DNA of 64,000 nucleotides from NCBI RefSeq assembly GCF_000270245.1, contig NC_015635.1, forward strand, positions 3,286,001 through 3,350,000, in the 5' to 3' direction. Positions within the stretch are counted from its first letter, which is position 1. Every line of letters begins with the position of its first letter. The translations under genes were made by a program, and so were the position numbers. Positions 25,835 through 34,098 of this stretch are shown here, piece after piece. A model generated the notes under the pieces. The model made no database searches, was not told the origin of the DNA, and saw nothing but the letters and a program-made list of their open reading frames with translations. The DNA is from Microlunatus phosphovorus NM-1 (lineage in GTDB: Bacteria; Actinomycetota; Actinomycetes; Propionibacteriales; Propionibacteriaceae).

Positions 25835-26281
25835 ATGTCGGAGCGAACGCGGTACGAGGCGAACGTATGCGTGTTGCTGCACCGCGCGGGGCGCTGGCTG
25901 CTGGCGGTTCGCTCACCGGGCGTCGCGTACGCGCCGGGTCAGGTCGGGCTGATCGGTGGCCACGTCGAGCCGGTGGTCGGCCCGGATGTGTTCGAAACCA
26001 CCGCTCGCCGGGAGGTCGCCGAGGAGACCGGACTGGACCTGGCCGGAGTCGACCTGCACTACCTGTCCAGCGAGCTCTATCTCGGTGACGCCGGGCAGCC
26101 AGTGCTCACCGTGACGTACATGGGTGAGCTCGCCGACGGCATCGAGCCTCGGGTCGCCGCGCCGGACGAATTGAGCGCAGTCGGCTGGTGGTCACTGGCC
26201 GAGCTCAGCACGGTGGAGAACTGCGCGCCATGGGTGCCCCCGCTGATCGCCGACGCCGAGCGTCTGCTCAGGCGGCGATGA
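25835..26281 (+). CDS. Nudix hydrolase with an atypical Nudix box
   Basis: 148 residues. The Nudix fold is clear (ANVCVLLHRAGRWLLAVRSP, GQVGLIGGHVEP, RREVAEETGL), and the catalytic REVAEE residues are present. The box is unusual: the first glutamate of GX5E is a valine and about three extra residues (VVGPDVFETT) separate the two halves. It should hydrolyse a nucleoside diphosphate derivative; the altered box may change the substrate. It starts three bases after the CoxG-like gene and its 3' end overlaps the convergent serA gene by 14 bp. Confidence 0.85.
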   Translation: MSERTRYEANVCVLLHRAGRWLLAVRSPGVAYAPGQVGLIGGHVEPVVGPDVFETTARREVAEETGLDLAGVDLHYLSSELYLGDAGQPVLTVTYMGELADGIEPRVAAPDELSAVGWWSLAELSTVENCAPWVPPLIADAERLLRRR

Positions 26282-27464
26282 CGCGCAGCCGTACGGTCTC
26301 GGGCAGGTCGCGCAGCTTCGCCTCGGTCTCCTCGGGCAACGCGCCCCCGACCTCGGTGATCACATAACCGAGCAGTCCCTTGGTGGACAAGGTCTGGCCC
26401 TCGATGTTGACATTGCTGTCGGCCAGCACCCCGTTGACCGTGGCCAGCACCCCCGGCACATTGTGGTGTACGTGCAAGATGCGGGTCCGATCGCCCACCT
26501 CGGTGGCCACCGGCGGCAGGTTGACCGACATCGTCGTGTTGCCGGCGCCGACATACTCCCGGAGCTTGCCGGCCACGAACCGGCCGATGTCCTCCTGCGC
26601 CTCCTGGGTGGAGCCACCGATGTGCGGGGTGAGGATCACGTTCGGGATGTTCTGCAGGCAGGACTCGAACGGGTCGCCGACGACCTTCGGCTCCTCCGGG
26701 AACACATCCACCGCGGCACCGGCGATGTGCCCGCTGAGCAGGTGGTCCCGCAGCGCCTCGTGGTCGACGATCATGCCGCGGCACAGGTTGAGGAACAGAC
26801 TGCGCGGTCGCATCATGGCAAACTGCGCTCGGCCGAACATGCCGGCGTTGCCCGGCCGCCCGTCGACGTGCAGCGAGACGGTCTCTGCCTCGGCCAACAG
26901 CTCCTCCAAGCTGTGGCAGCGACGGGCGTTGCCGAGCGCCAGCTTGTCGGCGATGTCGTAGAACAGCACCCGCATGCCGAGGGCCTCGGCCACCACCGAC
27001 AGCTGACTGCCGATGTTGCCGTAGCCGACGATGCCGAGTGTCCGGCCACGGACCTCATGGGCGCCCTTGGCGGACTTGTCCCACACCCCGTCGTGCATCA
27101 TCGCGTTCTTGTCGGTCAGGTGCCGAGCCATGGAGATGATCTCGGCGACGGCCAGCTCGACGACGCTGCGGGTATTGGAGAAGGGCGCGTTGAAGACCGC
27201 GATCCCCCGCTCCGAGGCGGCGCCGAGGTCGATCTGGTTGGTGCCGATGCAGAAGGCACCCACGGCAAGCAGATCCGGTGCGGCGGCGAGAATCTCGTCC
27301 GTGACCGTGGTCTTGGAGCGGATGCCGAGCAGCTGGACCCCATCCAAGGCGGAGATCAGCTCGTCGGAATCGAGCGCGCCCTTGGTGGTACGCACCTCGA
27401 TCCCACGCTCGCCGAGCAGCCGTACGGCCTCGGGGTGGATGTTCTCCAGCAGCAGCGCTCTCAT
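26268..27464 (-). CDS. serA: D-3-phosphoglycerate dehydrogenase (short form with ACT-like domain)
   Basis: 398 residues from ATG 27464 (MRALLLENIHPEA). The NAD-binding fold shows GIVGYGNIGSQLSVVAEALG near 157; the catalytic Arg/Glu/His follow in NLCRGMIV, EEPK and HIGGST. The C-terminal 75 residues form a regulatory ACT-type domain (HVHHNVPGVLATVNGVLAD). It makes the first step of serine synthesis. Twenty-five more codons are open upstream but look non-coding; GAGGGA precedes the ATG closely. Length fits the E. coli-like short class, not the long mycobacterial form. Confidence 0.94.
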   Translation of the reverse strand: MRALLLENIHPEAVRLLGERGIEVRTTKGALDSDELISALDGVQLLGIRSKTTVTDEILAAAPDLLAVGAFCIGTNQIDLGAASERGIAVFNAPFSNTRSVVELAVAEIISMARHLTDKNAMMHDGVWDKSAKGAHEVRGRTLGIVGYGNIGSQLSVVAEALGMRVLFYDIADKLALGNARRCHSLEELLAEAETVSLHVDGRPGNAGMFGRAQFAMMRPRSLFLNLCRGMIVDHEALRDHLLSGHIAGAAVDVFPEEPKVVGDPFESCLQNIPNVILTPHIGGSTQEAQEDIGRFVAGKLREYVGAGNTTMSVNLPPVATEVGDRTRILHVHHNVPGVLATVNGVLADSNVNIEGQTLSTKGLLGYVITEVGGALPEETEAKLRDLPETVRLRVIAA

Positions 27465-27588
27465 GGTCCCTCGTTCGGGTAGGTCATCGTCCGCGGGCGT
27501 CGTTGTCGCGCAGTCTCCAGCGGTCCAGTGTAGGAACACCGATCCGAGCCGCCACAGCCTGTCTCAACCGATCAGGCGGGTGAAGCCG

Positions 27589-28608
27589 TCACTCCAGCCC
27601 GGCGAGCTCGCGGTAGCAGTGCAGCCCGCCACGGGTCTGCGCGGCGGTGAGCGCGGCGAAGCAGGCGTCCACCACCAGATCGGCGGTGATCTCGAGCAGT
27701 CGGTTGAGCAGTCCCACAGCGGCCGGCGGGTCGCTCGGCTGCGGACGGCGGCCAGAGGACAAGGCGAAGAAGGTGTCACCGTCCGTCATGCCGTGCGCCG
27801 GGCGTACCGCTCGTGCCAGGCCGTCGTGGGCGATCGCGGCGAGCTTGCCGGCTTGTGCCTTGGTCAGACTCAGATCGGTGAGCACCGTTCCGATGGTGGT
27901 GTTGAACGGTCGTCCGGCTCGGCCCCTGGCGGCTGACAGCGCCACCCGACCCACGGTGTCCGGGCTGTCCAGCGCCCCCGCCCGATCCGACCACAGCCGA
28001 CCGGAGGCCGGGTCCACCCCGGAGCCAGCGGCGTTCAGCACGAGCGCGACGCCGACCCGAGCGACCGGCGTGTCATCGCCAAGCGTCACGGCCGCCTCGG
28101 CGTAGCCAAAGCCACCTTTGAGGCCTCCGGCCAGTGCGCCCGTGCCCGCACCGACACAGCCGATCGCGGGATCGGAGACTCGGCGGTTCCGTCCGGTGCC
28201 GGCCAGTGCCTTCTTCGCCGACTCGTACGCGCGCGCACCGAACTCCGCGGTCGGACGATGGGCGAAGACCCCACCACGACCCAGGTCGAAGATCACGGCC
28301 GCAGGCACGATCGGCACGACCTCGCCGGCGTTCGGCCCGACCGGAAAGCCACGCCCGTCAGCGGCCAGGGCGGCCATCACTCCGTCGGCAGCGGCCAGCC
28401 CGTACGCGCTGCCGCCACAGAGCACCACCGCATCGACCTGCTCGACCAGCGCCCGCGGATCCAGCAGATCGGTCTCCCTAGTGCCCGGCGCGCCGCCGCG
28501 GACGTCGACTCCACCGGTGGCTCCGTCAGCACTGAGGACGACCGTGGTGCCGGTCAGCCAGCCCTCTCCGTCAGCCGTGTGATGCCCGACCGCGAGTCCA
28601 TCGATCAT
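27589..28608 (-). CDS. P1-family peptidase (DmpA/S58 type)
   Basis: 339 residues, N-terminal nucleophile fold. The self-cleavage site is expected at RPFN-TTIGTVLTD (near residue 236), where the liberated Thr becomes the nucleophile. VLCGGSAYGLAAADGVM and AIGCVGAGTGALAGGLKGG are family blocks. DmpA-type enzymes cut N-terminal residues from small peptides or amides after autoprocessing. No signal peptide. It stands alone 124 bp upstream (in sequence) of serA's start, on the same strand. Confidence 0.9.
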   Translation of the reverse strand: MIDGLAVGHHTADGEGWLTGTTVVLSADGATGGVDVRGGAPGTRETDLLDPRALVEQVDAVVLCGGSAYGLAAADGVMAALAADGRGFPVGPNAGEVVPIVPAAVIFDLGRGGVFAHRPTAEFGARAYESAKKALAGTGRNRRVSDPAIGCVGAGTGALAGGLKGGFGYAEAAVTLGDDTPVARVGVALVLNAAGSGVDPASGRLWSDRAGALDSPDTVGRVALSAARGRAGRPFNTTIGTVLTDLSLTKAQAGKLAAIAHDGLARAVRPAHGMTDGDTFFALSSGRRPQPSDPPAAVGLLNRLLEITADLVVDACFAALTAAQTRGGLHCYRELAGLE

Positions 28609-28759
28609 GGCTCGATCATGGCACCGGCTAGGACACGAGCGGGAAGACGATGCGCCCGGCGTGCGAAGGAGCGATGAGTGAAGGCGCGTCTTTTTGCCTT
28701 CGCGAAGAGTGACGACGTAGCCGGTGAACGCGCGTCGTCGTCGCGAGTGGACTCATGAA

Positions 28760-30844
28760 CTAGGTCGCGAACCGGGTGCCGCTGTACGACCCGGCGTACG
28801 TCGTGGAGCCGACCAGCTTGGTGCCGTTGCTGCGATAGAGCCGCAATTTCCCGTTCGACAGCCGGACGACCAGATCGCTGTGCTTGTCGCCGTTGACGTC
28901 CCCGACCGCGGTGATCGACGACACCTTGTCGAAGCCGGTGCCGATCACCTTCGAGGCCGCGAAGCCGCCGCTCTTGGTCCCCAGATGCACGCTGAGCTTG
29001 CTGCCGGACCGGGTGATCACGTCCATCCGCCCGTCGCCGTTGAAGTCCCCGGCCCCACGCAGCCAGTCTCGGCCCGCCCACGACCCGGCGACCGACGAGG
29101 TGGACCTGATGCCTGTCTTGCCGTTGCCATGGAGCAGCGTGGCCTTGCCTTTGCTGTCGATCCCCATCAGGTCGGGGAACCGGTCGCCGTTCACATCCCC
29201 CACACCAGTGAGACTGACGTGACTGGAGGCAACACCAAGATCCGTGCCGGTGTCGAAGCTGCCGTACGTGGTGCCGCGGTAGAGCAGCAGCCGACCGCGC
29301 GAGTTCCGGGCGACCACGTCGGCGTACCCGTCGCCGTTCCAGTCGCCGGCGTTGACGACGTGACTGAATGTCCCGTACCCGGAGTCGATGACCTCCCCGG
29401 CACCGAGCGAGCCGGCGCTGATCGGGTGGCGGCGCAGGCTGCTGCCGACGATCAGCAGCAGGTCCGCCTTGCTGGTCGACCGGTAGCTGTGCGGGAACAC
29501 CGCGTACTTGGCGCCCGGCTTGATGGTCACGGGCGTCGGCGTCGGCGTCGTGGGCTGCGGCTTCGCGGTCGAGGAAGTGCCGTTCACGGTGAAGTAGTTC
29601 GACCGCATCCCGAACTTGCCCTTGAATGTGGTGCCGCCGACGGTCACCGACCGCTTGCTGCCGGTGATCTTGATCGTGGTGACCCGGCCACCCCACTTCC
29701 CATAGCCGTCGCGCTTGGTGATCTGCACCTTCTTCGCCGTGCCGACTCCGAATGCCTGGCCGAGCTTGGCGGCGGAGATCGTCTTGCTCCAGGTCTGGTT
29801 CTTGATCACGCCGTCGTACGGGTCCTTCTGGGCGATCTGGTAGCTGTAGTCACCCGTGGTGATCTGGCCCCCGTTGGAGGAGGTGAACTGGGTGTACGCA
29901 GGCTTGCCGGCGAAGCTCATGATCACGTGCGCGGTGGCCGTGACCGCCGCATCTCCGTTGCCGGTCTCGTTGTCCATGCCGCGATAGACCTGGCAGCTGG
30001 TCGTGTCGCAGATGTCATAGCCGGAGGCCGAGGAGCGTTCCCGCAGGAACGCGCCGTAGGTCCGAGCCGCCACCGCCTGTGCCCGCACCGCGTCGCGATG
30101 CCACGAGGTGGGCATCTCCGAGGGCACCACGGCGCGTACGTAGTTCTCCATCGCCACGGTGTTCACGGTCCGGCCGCTGCTGCCGCGCTTGATCAGCGAC
30201 AGGCTGCCGCGGTAGCCGCGAGTCGACCCGTTGGGCATGATCAGTCGCAGGCTGCCGCTGCTGCTGGTCACCTTCCAGGTGCCCGTGCCCAGGCCGGTGC
30301 TCTTGGTCTTCCAGCTGCCGCCGGACGACTTGTGCTGCAGCTTGTAGCCCGAGCCGGACCGGCTGATCCGCCAGTCGTGGTACGCCGACCCGGTCGGCAG
30401 GGTGTAGCTCTTCGAACCGTCGCTGACCTTGGCCCCGGCGGCCGGCTTGAAGCCCAGGCGGCCGTCGTTGTCGCCGGTGACCCAGACCCGGATGGTGCCG
30501 TCACTGGGCAGCTTTGTCCGTTTGGTCTTCGGGTAGTAGAACGCCAGGATCTGCTGCCAGCTCAGCCCCTTGCTGGCGGCACCGTAGGCGCCGTACTGGC
30601 TCATCCCCCAGCCATGACCGAATCCGGCGCCGTCGATCCGGAAGCTGCCGGACCGAGGCCCGGTCGCCGGATCGGCGGCGGCTGTGGTCGGCGCGGCCAG
30701 AAACGCGGTCGCCGCCACGGCGAGGGCCAGGCCCATCACAACCAGGTGACGGGCCCTGCCCCGGAGACCAGTGAGCGTGTGCGTGCGGTCGTCGGATCTC
30801 CCAGCAGGCATGGCCATCCACTTCGTCGGAAACAAGTGGCCCAC
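28760..30844 (-). CDS. secreted SpoIID/LytB-domain protein with C-terminal FG-GAP repeats
   Basis: Up to 694 residues. A signal peptide (LVVMGLALAVAATAFLAAP) ends near residue 57. The middle part holds the SpoIID amidase/lytic domain, with YVRAVVPSEMPTSWH and RAQAVAARTYG near 230-260; the Glu in PSEMP is the catalytic residue in SpoIID transglycosylases. A Thr/Pro linker (TTPTPTPVT) leads to about 220 residues of VCBS/FG-GAP propeller (DWNGDGYADVVARN, DFNGDGRMDVITR and others). It is therefore a surface or secreted wall-acting enzyme. The start is uncertain: GTG 30844, or ATG 30817/30811, all before the signal peptide. Confidence 0.85.
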   Translation of the reverse strand: MGHLFPTKWMAMPAGRSDDRTHTLTGLRGRARHLVVMGLALAVAATAFLAAPTTAAADPATGPRSGSFRIDGAGFGHGWGMSQYGAYGAASKGLSWQQILAFYYPKTKRTKLPSDGTIRVWVTGDNDGRLGFKPAAGAKVSDGSKSYTLPTGSAYHDWRISRSGSGYKLQHKSSGGSWKTKSTGLGTGTWKVTSSSGSLRLIMPNGSTRGYRGSLSLIKRGSSGRTVNTVAMENYVRAVVPSEMPTSWHRDAVRAQAVAARTYGAFLRERSSASGYDICDTTSCQVYRGMDNETGNGDAAVTATAHVIMSFAGKPAYTQFTSSNGGQITTGDYSYQIAQKDPYDGVIKNQTWSKTISAAKLGQAFGVGTAKKVQITKRDGYGKWGGRVTTIKITGSKRSVTVGGTTFKGKFGMRSNYFTVNGTSSTAKPQPTTPTPTPVTIKPGAKYAVFPHSYRSTSKADLLLIVGSSLRRHPISAGSLGAGEVIDSGYGTFSHVVNAGDWNGDGYADVVARNSRGRLLLYRGTTYGSFDTGTDLGVASSHVSLTGVGDVNGDRFPDLMGIDSKGKATLLHGNGKTGIRSTSSVAGSWAGRDWLRGAGDFNGDGRMDVITRSGSKLSVHLGTKSGGFAASKVIGTGFDKVSSITAVGDVNGDKHSDLVVRLSNGKLRLYRSNGTKLVGSTTYAGSYSGTRFAT

Positions 30845-30908
30845 AGCCTGCGATAGGTCAAGGACAACACGCCAGTGTTACCAAAGAAAAAGCTGTGACT
30901 CATGTGAA

Positions 30909-30946
30909 AATTGGGGTGAAGTCTCACGCACTCCTTCACCCCAATT
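30909..30946 (-). terminator. rho-independent terminator of the Gfo/Idh gene
   Basis: AATTGGGGTGAAG (30909-30921) and CTTCACCCCAATT (30934-30946) form a perfect 13-bp stem with a 12-base loop. On the minus strand it is followed by TTTT and starts 14 bases after the Gfo/Idh stop. Confidence 0.85.
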
Positions 30947-30959
30947 GCTTCCCCGCCGG

Positions 30960-32060
30960 TCAGCCGCCGAGACTGACCTCCGCGTGCTTGGCCGCCGAGG
31001 CGTAGCAGGCGTCGACGACCTTGGCCCGGACCAGGGCCTCGGCGCCGTCGTGCTCGGTGGGAGCGTCCCCGCGGACAATCGCCAGGAACTGCAGCACCGT
31101 CTCGAGGTGACCGCCGTCCGGCGGAACGACCGGGGTCAGCACGGCCGGCACGCCGTCCTTCTCGGTCCAGATGCCGAGCTTGCGGTACGGATCACCGGGC
31201 TCGCCGCCCCACTCGATGGCCGCGCCGCCCTCGGACCCGTACAGCGTGACGTAGCACTGGTCGTAGGGGATCCACTGCGCCCAGCTGGACTCCAGCAGCA
31301 GCGTGCCGCCACCGTCCAGCCGCAGGAAGGCCGTGGCCAGATCCTCGACGTCGAAGTCGTCGGCGGTCACCTCGGTCTTGCGACCCAGCCCGTACGCCGA
31401 CGCACCCTTGCCACGCGGACCGAACTCTGCGTACGTCGCCGCCGTCGCGGTGGTGACGTCCGGCTCGCCGAGGAGGTGCAGCGCCATGTCCAGCATGTGC
31501 ACACCGATGTCCATCATCGGGCCACCGCCGGACTTGGCCTGCCGGGTGAACCAGCTGCCCATGCCCGGGATGCCCTCACGCCGCAACCAGCCCGCCTTGG
31601 CGTAGTAGATGTCGCCGAGCAGACCCGCGTCCACGATCTGCTTGAGCACCTGTACGTCACCCCGGCGGCGGTGGTTGAACGACACCTCCAACACCCGGGA
31701 GTTCCGTCGTGCCGCATCCACCATGGTCTGCGCCTTGTCGGCGTTCTCGGCCATCGGCTTCTCGCTGAGCACATGGATGCCGGCATCAAGAGCGGCCACC
31801 GCGATCGGTGCATGCAACGCGGTCGGCGTGGCGATGCTCAGCACGTCGACGCAGTTGGCAGCGACCAGGTCCGCCCAGTCGGCAAACCGATATTCGGGCG
31901 CGATGCCGTATTTGTCACCGAGCAGCGCCAGCTGGTCCGCCTCCATGCCGGCCAGGGCGACCAGCTCCACATCGGCCTGGGAGGAGTAGGCATCCATGTG
32001 CTGGCGGCCGGCCCAGCCGAGACCGACGACACCGGCCCGCAATGAGGTCTCGCTTCTCAT
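30960..32060 (-). CDS. Gfo/Idh/MocA family oxidoreductase
   Basis: 366 residues. The NAD(P)-binding motif GVVGLGWAGRQH is at the N-terminus (residues 10-21), the catalytic lysine in HVLSEKPMAE near 98, and GGGPMMDIGVHMLDMAL near 180 carries the substrate-site Asp/His. Such enzymes oxidise or reduce sugars, inositols or their derivatives. The start overlaps the stop of the upstream ThuA gene (ATGA), a pairing typical for sugar or glucoside catabolism with ThuA proteins. A strong terminator follows the stop. Confidence 0.92.
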   Translation of the reverse strand: MRSETSLRAGVVGLGWAGRQHMDAYSSQADVELVALAGMEADQLALLGDKYGIAPEYRFADWADLVAANCVDVLSIATPTALHAPIAVAALDAGIHVLSEKPMAENADKAQTMVDAARRNSRVLEVSFNHRRRGDVQVLKQIVDAGLLGDIYYAKAGWLRREGIPGMGSWFTRQAKSGGGPMMDIGVHMLDMALHLLGEPDVTTATAATYAEFGPRGKGASAYGLGRKTEVTADDFDVEDLATAFLRLDGGGTLLLESSWAQWIPYDQCYVTLYGSEGGAAIEWGGEPGDPYRKLGIWTEKDGVPAVLTPVVPPDGGHLETVLQFLAIVRGDAPTEHDGAEALVRAKVVDACYASAAKHAEVSLGG

Positions 32061-32899
32061 GCCGACACCTCCGCAGCCAGCTGTGCGCCCTGATTGGCCA
32101 GCTGCGCACCCTGGAAGAAGGGCGGCCGCATGTCCGCAGGAGCCGGGGCGACGAAGTCGGCGGTCCGCGCCGGAGCTGCCCAGAGAACTCCGTTGGCGAG
32201 CACCCGCTTGATATCGGGATGGTGGTAGACCGGATAGTCCTGGTCACCGGGCGAGAAGTAGAAGACCCGACCCTTGCCGCGCCGCCAGGTACAGCCGGAG
32301 CGGAACACCTCGCCGCCGGTGAAGGTGGAGAGGAAGATCTGCTCGTCCGGCTGCGGGATGTCGAAGTACTCCCCGTACATCTCCTGCCCGTCGATCACGA
32401 TCGGCTGCGGCACACCCTCGGTGATCGGGTGCCCAGGGGCTACGGTCCAGACCAGTTCGGTGTCGCCCGAGTCGCGCCAGGCCAGCGAGCACGAGGTGCC
32501 CATCAGCTTGATGAAGATCTTGGAGAAGTGCGCCGAGTGCAGCGGCAGCAGACCCATGCCGCCGAGCACCCGCTGATAGACCCGCTCGACCACTGCATCG
32601 TCGACACCACCGTGGGTGGCATGACCCCACCAGGTCAGCACGTCGGTGTTGTTCAACACCTCCTCCGTGAGCCCGTGCTCGGGCTGGTCCTGGGTGGCGG
32701 TCCGCACCTGGACCCGATCGCCCAGCAATTCGGTCAGGCCGGCGGCGATGGCCCCGTGCATCCCGTCGGGATACAGCCGCGCCATAGCGTCGCGGTCTCG
32801 CTCGCTGTTCTCGTGGTAGTTCTCGCCCCAGACGGTGACGCGGATCGGTGCCGCGTGAGAGTTAGAAGATGTCACGATCGGACATTCTGCCAAGTTCAC
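32057..32899 (-). CDS. ThuA-domain (trehalose-utilisation-like) protein
   Basis: 280 residues of the ThuA class I glutamine-amidotransferase-like fold: RVTVWGENYHEN, NNTDVLTWWGHATHGGVDD, LLPLHSAHFSKIFIKLMG and the FYFSPGDQDYPVYHHPDI block. ThuA-type proteins work with Gfo/Idh partners in disaccharide or 3-keto-glycoside breakdown, and the next gene is such a partner. Start: GTG at 32899 with GGAG seven bases upstream; GTG 32875 is possible. It diverges from the FUSC gene across a 37-bp gap. Confidence 0.9.
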   Translation of the reverse strand: MNLAECPIVTSSNSHAAPIRVTVWGENYHENSERDRDAMARLYPDGMHGAIAAGLTELLGDRVQVRTATQDQPEHGLTEEVLNNTDVLTWWGHATHGGVDDAVVERVYQRVLGGMGLLPLHSAHFSKIFIKLMGTSCSLAWRDSGDTELVWTVAPGHPITEGVPQPIVIDGQEMYGEYFDIPQPDEQIFLSTFTGGEVFRSGCTWRRGKGRVFYFSPGDQDYPVYHHPDIKRVLANGVLWAAPARTADFVAPAPADMRPPFFQGAQLANQGAQLAAEVSA

Positions 32900-32936
32900 C
32901 GGCGGCTCCGCGAGTCTTAGCTGAGATCACGGATGA

Positions 32937-34073
32937 GTGGATTTGCACCGCTCAACGCTCGATAGGGTACGGCTCCGCGCCTTCGACCTCACCGAGCGCA
33001 CCACCAGGAGGAGTTATCGCTCCGCAAGACGTCGGCTGTTGCGTTGGCGTGGACGGAGCTTTCTGATCGGTCAGTGCGCCGTGACCGCCGGGTTGGCCTG
33101 GTGGATGGCGGAGCTGATCCTCGGCCATCCCACACCGTTCTTCGCACCGGTTGCGGCGATCATCGTCTTGAACGTCACCTACGGGAACCGCATGCGCCGG
33201 GGCGTCGAGGTCGCCATCGGCGTCGCCGTGGGTGTGCTGGTCGGCGACATCTTCGTGACAGCCTTCGGAGCCGGCGTCTGGCAGATCGTGGTGGTGTCGG
33301 CGGTGGCGATGTCGTTGGCGACATTGGTCGGCGCGGGTCCGCTGATGATGATCCAGGCAGCAGTCCAGTCGATCATCGTGACCACCCTGATGCCCGAGCC
33401 CGGCCAGGCACTCGGTCGGTGGCTGGACGCTGTCGTGGGCTGTGCGCTGGCACTGGCGGTCGCGACCGTGGCACCAAGCGCCCCGGTGCGACGACCAGGC
33501 CTGCTGGCCGCCGTACTGTTGCAGGAGATGGCGGCCACCCTGCGTGCGGCCGCCACCGCGTTGCGGGAGTCCGATTCAAAGGCCGCCGACGAGGTGCTGG
33601 AACGGGCACGGGCGGAGGCCGACCAGCTCGATCTGATCCAAGAGGCGGCCTCGGAGGGCCTCGCGGTGGTCCGGCACAGCCCGTTCCGGCGTAGCCAGCT
33701 CGGCGCGGCCCTGGCGTACGCCGAACTGACCGAGCCGTTGGATCGCGCCAGCCGCAATCTGCGGGTGCTCGCCCGGCGCAGTCTCGTTGCCGTCTGGCAT
33801 GGAGATCAGGTGCCCACCGCCTATCTGGATCTCCTCGAGACGACCGCGAGCCAGGCGGAGCGGGTGGCACTCGATCTGCATGAGGGCAAGCTGCCGGTCG
33901 CCGCGCGCAAGGGCCTGATCGCCGCGGCGCAGGAGTCGGCGCAACTCGAGGTAACCGGTGGCATCAATGCCATTGTGATCTTGGCACAGGCACGCTCGAT
34001 GCTGGTCGATCTGCTCGAGCTGACCGGTTTGGAGTACGCCGACGCGCGTGAACTGGCGCGTGACATCCGCTGA
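32937..34073 (+). CDS. FUSC-family (aromatic acid exporter-like) membrane protein
   Basis: 378 residues. After a basic N-terminus the first 140 residues hold four to six membrane helices (FLIGQCAVTAGLAWWMAEL, FFAPVAAIIVLNVTYGNRMRRG, VWQIVVVSAVAMSLATLVGAG), the pattern of the FUSC / aromatic acid exporter family (half-size). The second half is a soluble helical domain rich in Glu/Ala/Leu. It may form an efflux or membrane-integrity complex; no partner is next to it. GTG start with GGATGA ahead. Convergent with the ABC exporter. Confidence 0.82.
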   Translation: MDLHRSTLDRVRLRAFDLTERTTRRSYRSARRRLLRWRGRSFLIGQCAVTAGLAWWMAELILGHPTPFFAPVAAIIVLNVTYGNRMRRGVEVAIGVAVGVLVGDIFVTAFGAGVWQIVVVSAVAMSLATLVGAGPLMMIQAAVQSIIVTTLMPEPGQALGRWLDAVVGCALALAVATVAPSAPVRRPGLLAAVLLQEMAATLRAAATALRESDSKAADEVLERARAEADQLDLIQEAASEGLAVVRHSPFRRSQLGAALAYAELTEPLDRASRNLRVLARRSLVAVWHGDQVPTAYLDLLETTASQAERVALDLHEGKLPVAARKGLIAAAQESAQLEVTGGINAIVILAQARSMLVDLLELTGLEYADARELARDIR

Positions 34074-34094
34074 GAGCGATACCGATCTCAGTGG
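34067..34094. terminator. bidirectional hairpin between convergent FUSC and ABC genes
   Basis: CCGCTGAGA and TCTCAGTGG form a 9-bp stem (one G-T pair) with a 10-base loop, spanning the FUSC stop and the 25-bp gap to the ABC gene. No T-run is present, so the role is tentative. Confidence 0.45.
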
Positions 34095-34098
34095 AGAG

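Noticed and set aside
28678-28703. Terminator hairpin GAAGGC...GCCTTC
   Set aside because: Six-base stem with the T-run inside the loop; too weak to call.
28724-30856. 710-codon plus-strand open frame
   Set aside because: Antisense shadow of the SpoIID/FG-GAP gene; composition is Arg/Pro/Gly-rich with no domain, as expected from GC-rich DNA.
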